DNA from: Siphonodentalium dalli | Taxonomy: Eukaryota; Mollusca; Scaphopoda; Gadilida; Siphonodentaliidae | NCBI GenBank assembly: GCA_032622095.1 | Contig: CP136061.1 | Span: 124,448,754 to 124,512,753 of the forward strand | DNA length: 64,000 bases | Direction: 5' to 3' | Shown here: in pieces, positions 22,244 to 37,200 of the stretch | How positions within the stretch are numbered: position 1 is the stretch's first letter | Layout: every line of letters starts with the position of its first letter | Made by a program: the position numbers and the translations under genes | Notes under the pieces: generated by a model | What the model saw: the letters and a program-made list of their open reading frames with translations, nothing else | Databases searched by the model: none | Told to the model about the DNA's origin: nothing

Positions 22244-25200
22244 CTATGTATGAATAAGGTAGATGAATTATAATTTGGAAGAAAACATGATCAATTTTCT
22301 GAGAACAATGTGAATTTTCTTTATTTATGTTAACATTTTTCAATATCATCGGACAGTAACACAGTTTAGAGCCCTGCAAATATTCGGTATTCAAAATGAT
22401 ATTTGATTTGAGTATCATTTGACCTCAGTAGTCAATTCGTATTTGACATTCGCTGGCGAATATCTGTTGAGTATTAGGGGTGCCACGATTAATCGTATAA
22501 TCGATGAACCGTTGATAAAGCCGATAATCGATTACCATTGCCATAGTCGATTAATCTGCGTTATTTATTTCAGACGTAGGAAAATGCCGGGTATTATTGA
22601 ATACGGTGTTTCTTTTACACAGTTTAATCTACAACCGAAGGGTTAACAACATCAATTTAATCAAAGAGATTCCGACAACATGAGTACTACTAACTTATGT
22701 TGCAAACACTCGGCAGTTCATTTGATGATGCGACATGGTTACTCTTCGGCCCATTGTATATTCTACAAATCGGTGGCACTGCAGCTTTGAACTTATGGCG
22801 ACGTCGTTGTATATAAATTTAAACTTGACAGGTGGCACTATGGCTTTGAAATGTGCCGACTGTCACCTTAGATGTTACTAATACAGGTTATCGTGTATCA
22901 TACTTAACTTGTTCTAATTTCTGTAATTAGCGGGTGGGGGCACACGTTTGTGATTGTTAACCACGCACTGGATGTTTGATGAAACTTATAGTTTCTAACT
23001 TTCCTACTTTTATATTGTTTGTATGTTTGGCTATTCATAACTGAAATCAATCGCAACGTTCGTTCAAATGAACTCACAAATATTATAATCATAACATCGC
23101 CGAGAACTGTGGTGGTATTCAATACATTGTGTTCATTGGTCATTAACAGTGGTTTATGATGCACTTTATTAATGTAAAAAATTACATCAGCCGATGCCAC
23201 AATCAGCAACAGTGCATTTAACCAGCCCCCAGCCAATAGGCCATATTACGGAAATCTTCCACTGAAGTTATTAGGTACGATTAATCGATTATAGTCGATT
23301 ATTGACAACCGATTATCGATTATCAAAATCAATAATCGTGGCACCTCTATTGAGTATCTCTGTTTATCTATGCGATGCTAATAAATGTTTGAATATTCCA
23401 AACAACAACTAAACGAAGGAGGAAACAGAACACATTACGGAGATCACGGAGGAGGACTCGCGAAATTCAAAATTCAATAGTTTTCATGGAGATCTTTAAG
23501 AGCTTGAGGATCAGACTGGGAGACTATGATTTTAAATTGTGAACTGCCAAGCTACATGTAGGTGACTCTCAGCATTTCAACAAAGACCATAAATATGACA
23601 ATTTTATAAATAAATCATGTGCTGTTCATTTCGATGCCGCTTAGGGAATGCCTGTGTTTTTAAATATAAACAGATGAAATAGTGACGTCATTTCAAAGTT
23701 CGATCTCTGTGTTAACAAGTATTAATGTAACCGTAACCCCGTACTAAATCAGATATATGTCATATATTCACATGACAAGAATTGGGACTGTAATGTGTTA
23801 TCAAAGATGTCAGGACCGAAATCTAATTATTAAAAAGAGTTATTTGCACCAAAACAATGACTCTGCAAACGTGCATCTATAGGCTTAAACATGATGAATA
23901 TTCTTTTTAGGGCGTACATATATTGTCCTCCAATTTATTGTTAGGCTTATAGCTTATATCTATTTTCCCAACATAAAACATTGCTTTCTATTTGGGAAGC
24001 TAATGTAAAAATTACAACAATTTATTCAACACAAACTAAAAAATTTATGAACTTCTGATTTCTATACAAGAAATGTATACGATAGGTTATTTACCGGACT
24101 CAAAACATGATGTTTTCTCGCTAATAGCTACCGGACACTGAACTGATATAAGAAATGTATACGATAGGTTATTTACCGGACTCAAAACATGATGTTTTCT
24201 CGCTAATAGCTACCGGACACTGAACTGATATCTTTGATTCATTTCGCGAATACTGTGCAGTATTCAATTCGATCATAATTGAGTATACACAGGGCCCTAA
24301 AACAGCTATGTTCTATTTCCACACAAAGTCGATGAAACAGTTTCATAAGTCGACAGTGCAACATGAAACATACTATCTTATTAACCAGATTATATTCAAT
24401 GACTGCTCATGCAGGTGTTATGATGAGCTTATTGTCTGATACCATTGGACAAATATTCCTGTCACACATTTGGGATTTTATAGATATTGACATTCTCAAA
24501 TCTGAACCACTCCACTACATCTATGTAGGGCACAATCTATGGTGATTATACCCTTTCTGCAGTAAGTAATTATGTGGCAAATATTTGACAATAAGCTTTG
24601 ATTATATTGCAGGGGTAGACTTAACTGAAATCGGTAGGGATAATACTGCTTTATGTCGAAGTACAGTTGCCTTACTTTTCTATAGCGGACTTTACACCCA
24701 TGTCCAGTGGGGGATTCTTCGTCAATTTTAACTGACATTATCATACACATCAGTACACAATGCTAAATTTAATGGAAAGAGTGATATCTTACAGTCATTT
24801 ACTATATATTATAATATAACTTTTATGTTAAATTATGCAAGAAAATGCCATGTAATTAGGGGTAACTCGCATTTGATCTTTGCTTGTTTAATGTCGCGAG
24901 GTCAATTGAGTTCATATTCTTTTGAAATTATGTAAACATTGTGATAAATTATAATTTTCACATTGAATTAGTACTTTCAGTTGACAGCTCTTGTAGAGTT
25001 CAGAACAAATATTATGTTTTCTATGGAATAAACCTGGTTACTTTCACAATTGTGACATTTTATTACCATCATTCTGTGATTTGAGATGATCGGTCATTTG
25101 CTCTTAAAGTCTGCTATAGAAGAATAAGGCAACCATACATCGACATAGACCATCATATCCCAACCGATTTCACTAGCTGGTTTAAAGGTACTCAATCCGA

Positions 25201-28200
25201 ATTAACGCTCGCAAATTACTATTTCCTTGGCTTCAGGGGTAAAAAATATTCTTCCGAGTCGAAGAACCCACCCATCACAGCTCAGAGTGATCAGATATCG
25301 ATGTTTGAAATCTATTATTTTAATTGTAAGTGGCCCAATATACAGCCAACGAGAAGAATTTCATGGACCAAATTGCGGGTAAAGAGACCAAATTGCGGGT
25401 AAAGATGGATAACTCTAAAATCAACTGCTTTTTGTGTCAGATATTTGACAAACCGGCAAAATTTCGTTGAATAAAATGTCGATAAATAACAGGTTTTGTA
25501 CAATTTTATGCTATAGTTGATTGTGCTTTTCATTATTTTTGGGCAATTATTAGATTCTGATAACTGTAGCGGCATTTCAAAAAATGTTGTTGGAATGTGA
25601 TGATATGGGGACCCTCTGATCGGATTGAGTACCTTTAAATTGAAGGAATCTTGGACTAAATTAAGTGGCTTCCATAATAAGATACCCGAAAATTCCTTCT
25701 ACAACATTTTTGTGATATATTTAACCTATTTGGTGAAACAATATCTTCAGTTCATTAACCAATTATAGAAACAGCTGCAATAGTTTAGTTATACAGTAAT
25801 GTCCTAAATAATCAACTCCTTAAGCACAGCAGAATTAAGGGTAATTATCGGGATTTAGTCGGAAATATGGCTTGTTGCCATTCATCGGAAAGCTGCAACA
25901 AGCCATATTTCTGAATAAATCCTGAAAAATTACCCATAATTCTGCTGTGGTTAAGGAGTCCATTATTTGGGTCATTACTGCAGTGACAGAAGTAGGATAA
26001 TTTATCCAGTAGTAAAGGTCTATTAAAACATTGCGGTGCCAGGAGTATGAAATAATCAGTTTGAATTTCGATTAAATTTAGAGTTTCTAAACGGGTATTC
26101 GATTTGATATTCGAATGCTGAACACCTGAATGCTATCAACTTATACAGTATTTAAACATCCCTACAAATGAAGAATGGATGTTTCCGATATATACCTTTA
26201 TATATGAATAGAAGTATTCATTCAGAAATCAAAGGATTAAGGGGACAACATTCAATTCTATCAGATTAAAGCAGCACATACCTCTAACTCTTGCATTATT
26301 TGGTCCATGAAATCTGTTGTGTTTGCTTTATAACCTATTGCTGCTTTTATGGAATCTGTGAAGAGCTGAAAGGGAATTATGCAACACTGTAGCACAAGAT
26401 CTATATTTTGTGCACTTTAATAATACAAGTTTGTGCTTAAACCCACATGGTGGTTTGTTTTCTAAGATACACCTGATAATATTCGCTTTTGAATTTTTCC
26501 CGGTATCGAAAAAGGTTGATAAATACCTGAACTACCTTTCCATGAGCATTTATGTCCCAGAAAGACGCATTGAAGTCATAAAAAATACAACTTTGTAACA
26601 CGATGATCAGATCCTGATCAAATATTGCAACATTTGTATTCATTGCAATTCTGGGATCAGAAACAGAATAAAGAGCGACTTCCGGAAAAGGAATATAGCG
26701 TTATCTTAACATGAAATAATTAAAATATTTCACACGATACTTTCTCTTTGTTTTAATCATCAAAATAATGAGGTACCATAAACGTTTCAGAAGGAAGAGA
26801 ACTGAAGATGTTCTTCCTATGGTCAACATGTGCAACTTTTATACGACTGCTGGTTAAAAATAATTTGACACAAATGAAACAATCTCAAATTTATCGAAAA
26901 GTATAAGAAACATAACACGTATTTTCAGCGCTATATCAACATGTATCTTCTGCGAATGTATGTTTAAAATACTTCTTGGGGGTTCGAATGAGCCATGTCC
27001 GTTTAACCCTTTCATGAATGGAGCTTCCTGAAATTTTTGAAAAACCCTGTGCCAATAAGGAGCCTCGCATATATAACAGAATGCATTGGCCTAACACTAT
27101 TTACCTTAACGTTGTAAGCAAGTGTATTCTTTTATATATGTGAGGCTTCCAATGGGAGACACCGCATATATAGAGAATGCACTGGCGCAGGATCTTTAAT
27201 GCTACACCAGAGCAGCTCCCGTCATGAAAGGGTTAAAGATATATTACATGTATGTACTTATTTCAGTGAATCAAACTGGTAAGTGTCTACCCAGGCACTG
27301 TGCCCACTGAGAGAATCTACCACCAAAATTCCAGCCAATCCTATCCTATTACATTGTATCTCAGAAAACATAACGTCTGAACTAGGAATATTTACTCCTT
27401 AATTCTACTTAATTCGGGACAAATTATCACGGACAAACAAAAGGCAATAATTCCTCCAATAAGAATACTGCATATAATTTATATAATATAATATTGGGAT
27501 GTAAATTTTTGAAAACTGGAGGTTGGACTGTTACAAGGAATACAAGCTCGGACAATATTAAATACATGTTGCGAAGAGCAAGAGGGATATGAACATATGA
27601 GACCTTGATGTCATTGTGTTATGAATTGAACCATGTTAACCAATGGACCACTAACTAAATAATGACACCTATAATGAAATTTTACTGTTTGGAAATCTCA
27701 CCTTCACTACATTGGTTCCAGCTGATGCCGATACAAAGTATAGTGGCATGTTGTTTTTCTTGGCGAAGTTGAATTGTCTGGATGTTATGCCATCATCCTC
27801 TGAAAAGTTGGGAGAAAAATCATCAGTATAAATTTTATTATAGGTATGCACGGTCCGCACTGGTCGGAAATTTGTCAAATTAAAATAAGTTTCTTTAAGC
27901 AGTTCCCAAATACTTTCGGACCAAAATTAAGAGACATCTTTGTGTTTTATGATTTGACAATAACTGTTTGAAAGACTATTCCTTTTCTGGAAGTCACCCA
28001 TTATTCAGTTTCCGATTCCAGAATTACAATGAATACAATGTTGCAATATTTGATTGGGACCCAATCATCGTGTTCGAAGTTGTATTTTTTATGAATTCAA
28101 TGCATCTTTCTGTGACATATAATGTTTTGGAGCGCACTGCCATGTGGCTTTAATATAAATATTGTCAGTTTAAAAGTAATATAAAATGTAAATTCTTTGA

Positions 28201-31200
28201 AAGTTTTGTCTGCTGGGTGTATATAACATACAGAATTTCAATTGACATGTTTCTTCAAAGAACAACAGAACATATGACCTCAATTGTAGATGTCACGGCA
28301 AATATTACAGTGAAGATTAGTGCAGTTTGGAAGGGAAAGGATAATTTACAATGGAGACAACAGTGAAAACTGAATACAGTATGTATGCTTACCGTCTATT
28401 TTATTCACAGCACACAGGCATGGTATTTCTGGTCGAAATTCTCTTAATTCTTTCAACCAGTTTGTCAAATTTTTGTAGGTGATCTTCCGAGTTGCATCAA
28501 ACACCTGAAATGTTTTAACAAACCATTGATTTATATCTTTAAATATTTCAAATGTGTTGAGATATAATGAGACCAAATCTATGGATATGAATTTTCATAG
28601 GCATACTGCGTACATGTAGCTAATCAAAATAGTCGAGGAAGAACTTGTTATTGTGTACGTTGTCACTATTATATTGAGAACATAGACAAGAGGCACATAC
28701 TGTCAAGAGTGCACGGCAATTGCGAACATTTATTTTAGAAAAATTATAATTCCTGAAATTAGAAAATTGAGTGATGCAACTAGAAAACTAGTGGGTGCAA
28801 CTAGAAGACAATTTTATCTTTCATTCCATATAGTTCCTACGAGAGTCTAACCAAAGCTAGATTTTATCACCTTTTTTTTACCCCGGTAATCAACAAGCTT
28901 CTTGTATTCTCAGGTCTTCCTAAGGCTAAGACCAGAATATAATATGCTAACTAATTGCAGCATTAATATTGCACAATTGAAATGTCCAAAAAAAATTATT
29001 CAAACCATTATTACAAAAACCTGTAAAATGTGAACACTATATTGAGCATTTTGATTACTTTTAATAGTTAATCCATTGGAATCCTGAATGTTTCTCTATA
29101 AGTCCTAAAATATAATAAAATCTATTCTGCATTTGCTGGAAAATTTAGATATTACTCATAGACAACAGACAGACAAAGATCCTCTTGAAACATAACAGGA
29201 TAATAAGGTTGTGGTAACAACATAACATGATAATACCGTTGTGGTGACAATATCACATGATGATAAGGTTGAGCTGACAACATAACATGATAATAAGGTT
29301 GTGGTGACATCATGGAGGACCAATTGATGATAACAAATCTATTCTCTTGAAACCCATTCATTTATAGGGATGTTCAGCAAATATATTCAGCAATTAACCT
29401 ACATGTACCACATGTAAGGTGAACTTATTCACTGAACATCCCTACAAATGAAAGACCAGAAATTAGGTAACTACCCATCAGCATGTATGCAGGTTACTTT
29501 TATAAAAGGGTTAAATGTACAACCTGATTTGAACTTCCAAACTAAGTAATTTGGAAGAAAGGATCAAATGTTGGTAAGTACATGAAACAATAAGGCCAAA
29601 AAAAAAAAGTGTTTTGGTTCTCGGGCAATTTTTTTCTTCAAATCAATGAGGGAGGGAGGGTTTTATTTTTATTTGTTATTTTTTTCTGCGCATAGAAAGC
29701 ATGGACAAAGATACCTTCCTCTGTCTAGTATTAACCAGAAAGGTAGAGGGAACTGTTATGCATATAAACTCATTTAGTCTTATATAAAAATGACATTGTA
29801 CGACCAGTGTATGACTGGGATTACCTAACAATATATAATGCCCCTGACATTAACTACTGTTATTGTTGTCTAAAAACTGATACCTCCCCATTCTAATATG
29901 TGATCCTGAATTTAGTCATGTGCCTTTCAATTGTATAAAGTTACAATTAGTGCAAGTTGTTCACAATGACTAATTGTAAGAAGAGCATGAGGGTCAGCTA
30001 ATCATTTTCTTAATTGTAATCTACTTCATGTTGTAAACACTACATGTTAGAGCTCAATGCACACTAATATTCAACACATATCTGCTATGGACATGTTGAT
30101 AAAATAAAAAATAAATATATTTTTTTTCTTTTAAAATTTTTTTTTCGTAAGTTTTTTTGTCATAACATCAGGCATTGCAATAAAAAGGCCAAAATGCGGC
30201 CATTTTTATTCAATGCGGCGGGGCCTGAGAACCAAAACCATTTTTTTTGGCCTAATATACAGGCTTTATATACCTTTCCCCCAGATGTTTTCAATTTTGT
30301 TAACAGCGGTGAGACCACTCTTAACTTTTACTATCAGAATGATAGACCAACAAAGAATGCTCTTTATTATGTCATGATGAAGAAAAGTTTGGAACATATT
30401 TTTCAAACATTTATGAGTTGAAATTGTCTTTCTGTGACATCTAAAGTCTGTATAAGAGCATTTAAAATATTACCAACATGGAACCAGACCGTGACGTAAC
30501 AAAAGCAACCATAATTTCAAACATCAACTTCAATAATGCCCTAAATAATCGACTCCTTAGCCATAGCAAAATTATGGGTAATTTTTAAGGATTTAATCGG
30601 AAATATGGCTTGTTGTCATTCATCGGAAAGCTCTCAGTGAGAGCTTTCCGATGAATGACAATAAGCCATATTTCCGACTAAATCCTGAAAAATTACCCAT
30701 AATTCTGCTGTGGTTACGGAGTCGATTATTTAGGGTATTACTGTAATATGGGATTTTAATACATACCATAATGCAGGCATGAGCCTGGTGATAATATGAT
30801 GGGTGCAGACTTGTAAACCTCTCTTGACCAGCAGTGTCCCAAAAATCTAAATAAATAAAAGGTCACCTGAGAACAATACAAAACAAGATCAACAAAATTA
30901 GATTTCAAGATGGCCCACCAAATTTGACCAAGCCTGGAAATAGTGTGTCTGTTTAGTGATGCTATCCCGCACAGCAAAGCATAAACAAATTCACCCTCTG
31001 GGGAACTCATTCTGCTTAGGCCTCATCTTCTCGGAAGTATCTATAGTCTCAAATTAACAATGCTTTTAGACAATTTTAGTTACTTTTCAGAGTTTTTCCC
31101 TTCTGTTCAGTTTCTATATCCCTTAATTTGCAGAAGATAAAATGCATAATCGAGGTGACTAATGGGTGAACATCTCCAACTTCAACTGGGGAACTTCAAT

Positions 31201-34200
31201 CTGATGCTAGGTCTCCCATAGCAGTTGAGGTCTAAGCAGAATGAGGTTCCCAGAGGGTGAATTTGGTGACGCTTGCCTGCTGTGTGTGATAGCATCACTA
31301 AATTCACACTCTGGGGACCTCATTCTGCAAATGACAGACACACTATTTGCAGACTTGACCAAATTTGACATTACCATAAATTAGTCTTCAATATTCTGTC
31401 AGTAGACAAGAAAATTATATGCTCCAAAGTATCATGGGTGATTTTTTGAATTTTTGCATGCCTGTGGCCCATCCAAAATTGGTGCTGATGTAATGGCTGA
31501 TACTTTTTCAGAATAAGCCTTCAAAAAGTGTACATATTAACCCTTCCATTTCGTGAAAACCTTGTGCCAATGCATTCTCTTATATATGCAAATCTCCCAT
31601 AGGGAGCCTCGCATTTATATAAGAGAATACATTGACCTAACAATATTTGCCTTGACCTTGTAAGCCAGTGCATTCTCTTTTATATGCGAGGCTCCCTATG
31701 GGAGACTTGCATCTACAAGAGAATGCACTGGCACATGATCTTTAATGCTGCACAAGCGCAACTCCCGTCATGAAATGGTTAAATCAGATTACATACATAT
31801 AGACACAATGTATGATTATATTGGCCAGAATATTGCAAATGATTAGCAGTCAAAACGCAGTCCTTCCCATAAGAAAAAACATTTTTACCAAAATGTCAGT
31901 ATGACATGACATGTCTATGAGAGAGAAATAGAAGTGTAGAATAATTTTAAAAAGATGGGTTGAGTAAATAATAAACACACTTGATTATTATTTACTAAAC
32001 CCACAGTAATGCCATAATTAATCGACTCCTTAACCACAGTAGAATCACTGGTAGAATTATGGGTAATTTTTCAGGATTTAGTCGGAAATATGGCTTGTTG
32101 ACCTTCATAGCAAAGCTCTCATCGAGAGCTTTCTGATGAATGGCAACAAGCCATATTTCAGACTAAATCCTGAAAAATTACCCACAATTCTGCTGTGGTT
32201 AAGGAGTCGATTATTTAGGACATTACTGCATGTATTACGGACATCCCTGGATTCCAGTTGGAATGGACTTGACTAAAATTGCAGCTATAATTTTAATAAG
32301 AACTTACCAACTGCAACTGGTTGATCATCTATGGTTGTTTTGTATGGAAATAGTGTGAGAGCATAAGTGGACAGCATTTGTGGTTTACTGGAGATGTGTT
32401 AAGGAAATAGTAGAGAATATGATTAAACAATGTACAAAATTGGATAATAGATATTTTCCAACCCTATATAGAAACTACAGGCATACTGCATGGTACCATA
32501 ATTACTGCTCTAGAAATGGCCTGTTCCGTTTAATCATTTCTGATTAACTCTACCATATACTCTGCCAGCCATCTAAACTACTCTAGGTGTCTGTACTCAA
32601 AATATGATGTGATCATGTCCTAAAGTCACCCAATCCTAAAGTCACCCAAGAGCAAACATGATTGATATTAATATATTCATTTTTCAGATAAGATTGACTA
32701 CATTTAATAGTACATGTACAAGTTTAGGAACACATCTTATATCCAGCAGCCCTCTTATTTCAGATTGTTTGGCTTCAACAATCCACTACAGCAACCCTTT
32801 GCCATGGCCCAGTTTGCTTCAGCAAATGGCCTCGGCATTGCTGATTTCCATGGCCAATTATGAGGGCTGTATACAGATACATGCATCATAACATTGGGAC
32901 CAACCTGGACCTACCGTGTATGCATAAGTGTATGCATAATGCACATGGTCGCTATATCTGTACTACCATGATATTTGTGTGTTTGGTTGGTATACAAGTA
33001 TAGAATTCAGATTAATTCAGCCTTGGGCATAATAAGCAACACCTTTAGAACCTTCATTTATCAGAAAATTTCATGATTAAATATTTTAATAACAATTATA
33101 AAAAAGTTTTTTTAATCTGATTTAAATAATAATAAAAGGCCGTCCGGCCACAGTGTCCACCGAAAAAGTGGCTTCATTGGGGGCATCAGCTTTTCTGAAC
33201 AAAATAACAAGGACCCTAAATCCGAAGCAACCAGACAAAAATGGGTGGATCGTACCCATATTCGAACTTGATCTGTATTTCGAGCTGATAAACTCATATA
33301 CCAAATTTGATTCAGATGTGATCACACAAACTAAAGTTATCATCCGGAAACCAGAAATTGACAGGATTCTAAGTCGTAAAAGGGCCATAACTCTCACAAA
33401 AATGGGCAGAGCAAACCCATATTCGAACCTGACCTGTATTTTGGGCTGATAAAACTATCATACTAAATTTGATTCAGATATGATCACACAAACTAAAGTT
33501 ATCATCTGGAAACCAGAAATTGACAGGATTCTAAGTCGAATAAAAGGTTGGTAGACCTCATGTCCGCCTCTAAGTGTCAGCTTGATACGTACGTTGTTTG
33601 CGCATAAAACCCTGTCTTTAGTGCTAGTAAACCTACATACCAAATTTAATTTCATTCAACTGGTACACATTTACTAAAGTTATCATCCGGAAACCTCAAA
33701 TTGGCAAAAATTCTAAGTAAAAAAGGGACATAACTCTGGTGAAAATTGGTGGGCGGAACCCGAATTTGAACATGACCTGTGTTTTGCTGGGAGAAAGACA
33801 CATACCAAATTTGGTTTAAATCTGATTAACTCTACTAAAGTTATCATCCGGACACCAACATTTGGGGTTTTATATGTCGGGTCGGTGGACAAAAAAGGGC
33901 CATAACTCTCGCAAAAATTATCGGATTAAACCGATATTCGAACTTGAGCTGTATTTTGAAATAAGTAATCCACAAAAAAACGGGTATTGCATATAAACAA
34001 TCCAAAATCAAGTTATCATCCGGAAACCAAAAAAACAGAAGAAAAACTGAATATTCTATGTCGAAAAAGGGGCATAACTCTGCCAAAAATAGTCGGGCAG
34101 AACCCAAGTTCGAACTTGACCTGTGTTTTGCTGGGAGAAAGTAATAATCCAAATTTGGTTTGAATTTGATTAACTCTACTAAAGTTATCATCCGGAAACC

Positions 34201-37200
34201 AACTTTCAGGGGTATTCTAAGTAAAAAAAGGGGCATAACTCTGGTGAAAATTGGAGGACGGAACCAGAATTCGAACTTGACCTGTCTTTTCTGCTAGTAA
34301 ACCCACATACCAAATTTAATTTAATTTGGTTCACTCTATCTAAAGTTATCATCCGGAAACCTCGGATGCACGCACGCACGCACACACGAGCTGATTATAA
34401 TAGTCCTCCGAACCTGTTGGGTCGGCGGACAAAAAGGGCCATAACTCTCGCAAAAATGGGCGGAGCAAACCCATATTCGAACTTGACCTGTATTTTGGTC
34501 TGATAAACTCACCTATGAAATTTGCTTTTGATCTAATAACCGAAACGAAAGTTATCATCCGGAAACCATTTCCGGACGGACGGACAGACGGACGGACGGA
34601 CGGACACCGGCTATTTTAATAGTCCCCCGGGGGACAAAAAAAATTAACAATCCTGTAATCGGTACTGGTACATGATGTCTATCAAGAGACAATTAACAAG
34701 ATGGCTGTGATTTCAGAATATATGACACTAGCCGATGAGCCCGACGTTGTCCGGGCTATTCAAAAACCAAATTTCAAGTCGATAGCTCCACCCGTTTCCG
34801 AGATCTGGTCTGCGCATGCGCGAAGCTGGCGTCGCACGGGCTCGGCGACCCGATAAAATTTGTATCCGGGGCAAGATACATTCACATACCAAATTTCAAG
34901 TCGATAGCTCCAACCGTTTCCGAGATCTCGTCTGCGCATGCGTGAAGCTGGCGTCGCACGGGCTCGGCGACCCGATAAAATTCGTATCCGGGGCAAGATA
35001 CATTCACATAGCAAATTTCAAGTCTATAGCTCCATCCGTTTCCGAGATCTCGTCTGCGCATGCGCGAAGCTGGCGTCGCACGGGCTCGGCGACCCGATAA
35101 AATTCGTATCCGGGGCAAGATACATTCACTTAGCAAATTTCAGGTCGATAGCTCCACCCGTTTCTGAGATCTCGTCTGCGCATGCGCGAAGCGGGCGTCG
35201 CACGGGCTCGCCAATACGACAACGTCCACCGCCTGGTCAAACTACACACACGTACCAAGTTTCGTCCCGATCGGTCGAGAATCGTAGATTTGTATAAATG
35301 ACAGACAAACAAACATACATATAGACAGACAGACAAACAGAAGTCTTCAAAATATATATGAGATTTTCAATTACACAAGCAGATTTATGATGGAAAGATT
35401 TAATAAAATTGAGCAAGATATAATGGACGAAATTGGAATAATACTACCAAATACAACTGTTGATTTCTGGTTATTCTGTTAACATCCATGTTTTGTGTAT
35501 CTTATTAATTTGATCCACTTTTTGAGCTACTAGAAATGGAACATAAATATCTTATTTTCTATTTGTTATCACTTACAACTTGCAAAAGTTGCAAGCTCTA
35601 TTCATGACTTCATCAGCATTCTCACCATTTTAATTTAGTGGAGTGTAGACAGCAAGCTATGATTCTAATATCAAAACGTTGAATCGGGAATAGGATGACC
35701 AGCCCCAGCTTCAGTTATCAGATTCGATTAATTGCCCAAAAATAATTATAACAGTCAACTATACATGTAGTATAAAATTGCCAAAAACAAGTTATTTTAA
35801 ATAAATGTTCAACAAAATTTGGCCGGATTTGTCAAATATCTAACACCCAAAGCCACTTGATTTTAGAGTTATCCATCTTTATCCGCAATTTGATCCGAGA
35901 CCGTCATCTTGACGAATATATGCTAGGCCGCCAAAAATTACATATCTCTGGAAAAAACAAATATAAAAAATCGATATCTGATCACTGAGCTTTGATGAGT
36001 GGTTCCTCGACTCAAATCAAATATCTTTTACCTCCGAAACCAAAGAAATAGTAATTTGGGAGTGTTAACTCGGATTATGCATCTTTAATTTAATTTTTGC
36101 ACGGGGTAAATCTAAAAGTCATCGCGATAAGTTGCCCTGGGGTAGGTCACTATATAGTCCAAAATTGACTATATATATTAAATGTATTGTCCAACTTTCC
36201 CCACTGCTGGCAACAGAGGGTTTTGTTCAAGTCTGGAAAGGAAGAATATGACACAAGACACGACCAAACCGCGATTTTCCCTGGAAAACAAATATACTAA
36301 TTAATGCATCACCTTGACATATCATTTACCTTCTTTTTCAAAAAAAAAAGAAGACTTTTAAAGATACGGCCGGCCTTTGTCGTGGGTATAGCTGTTAAAA
36401 TAGTCACATCCGCTAAAACTGCCATAAACAGAAAGAATATTATATAATAGACAGATATTGTTCTTATACAAATCATAGATACTGCATGTTATTGTCACGT
36501 TTGTACGCTTTGTTATGTAAACAAATGTCAAAAACGTTACAAAACCATTTTTTATAGACCAACACTCGGAACTATAGGATCATCCAATGAAAATGTACCA
36601 TTGCGCTGTGGAAGGCCAAGATAAAATTATTGGCACAATCAACAATCACATTCAAATCATGCCAAATGTTATTTTAATCGACACATTTTACCCACTGTCA
36701 GTTCAAAATCCAGCTAATCCACGTTACTTCATGATTGGGAAATGATCGCTCAGAAAACGTGTACATAATATAATTGTTCTTGCAAGAGATGAATATTTTT
36801 CAATCCAGTTGGTATTTTCTCCTAACTTATGGTAATTACGTCACATACCTATATATGGTAGTACATACCAAATTAGGAATTTACAAATGATACGATTGTG
36901 ATTTGTAAGTCGTAAATGCACCAAATTAGGGGTTTTATAACCAACATATAATGCACGCGATTCCAAATAAGGAAATGATGCAATATAGTGACTGCTTATA
37001 AACTATTCAATTCGCTCTTTGCAAGAAACTAAACAACACAATCGACCTACATTTTATCTGACACAAAGTGTGTTTTGTGAATAATATCGCACTCATATCA
37101 TCATTATGCTATATTATAGTAGTATAATCTTGAGGCAATTATCATAACTTGATATAAACTGTTATTTCTAAATTATGACCTACAACAAAGGCCGCCCGTC

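Larger units (their letters stand above)
22368..24297. mobile_element. Outer hAT-like element in RABL2 intron 7
   Basis: TAGAGCCCTGCAAATATTCG at the left and CACAGGGCCCTA at the right are inverted (both begin TAGRGCCCTG on their own strand). Both lead into ATTC/GAAT-rich subterminal text. It carries the younger insertion 22475-23349 and an 82-bp duplication. No target duplication or transposase is evident, so hAT assignment rests on terminal style. Confidence 0.5.

Noticed and set aside
22904-23236. 110-codon minus-strand ORF with hydrophobic stretches
   Set aside because: It lies wholly inside the 875-bp hAT-like element and shows no transposase motif.
29152-29361. 69-codon minus-strand ORF with YYHVMLSPQ repeats
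   Set aside because: Produced by the 30-bp minisatellite, whose period is a multiple of three.
33122-34236. ORFs of 91-130 codons that resemble each other
   Set aside because: All fall within the AAAGTTATCATCCGG array and change frame between units; no protein family recognised.
34760-35297. Overlapping 84-119-codon ORFs on both strands with repeated peptides
   Set aside because: They recur at 122-base steps and are stop-free by-products of the tandem array on both strands.
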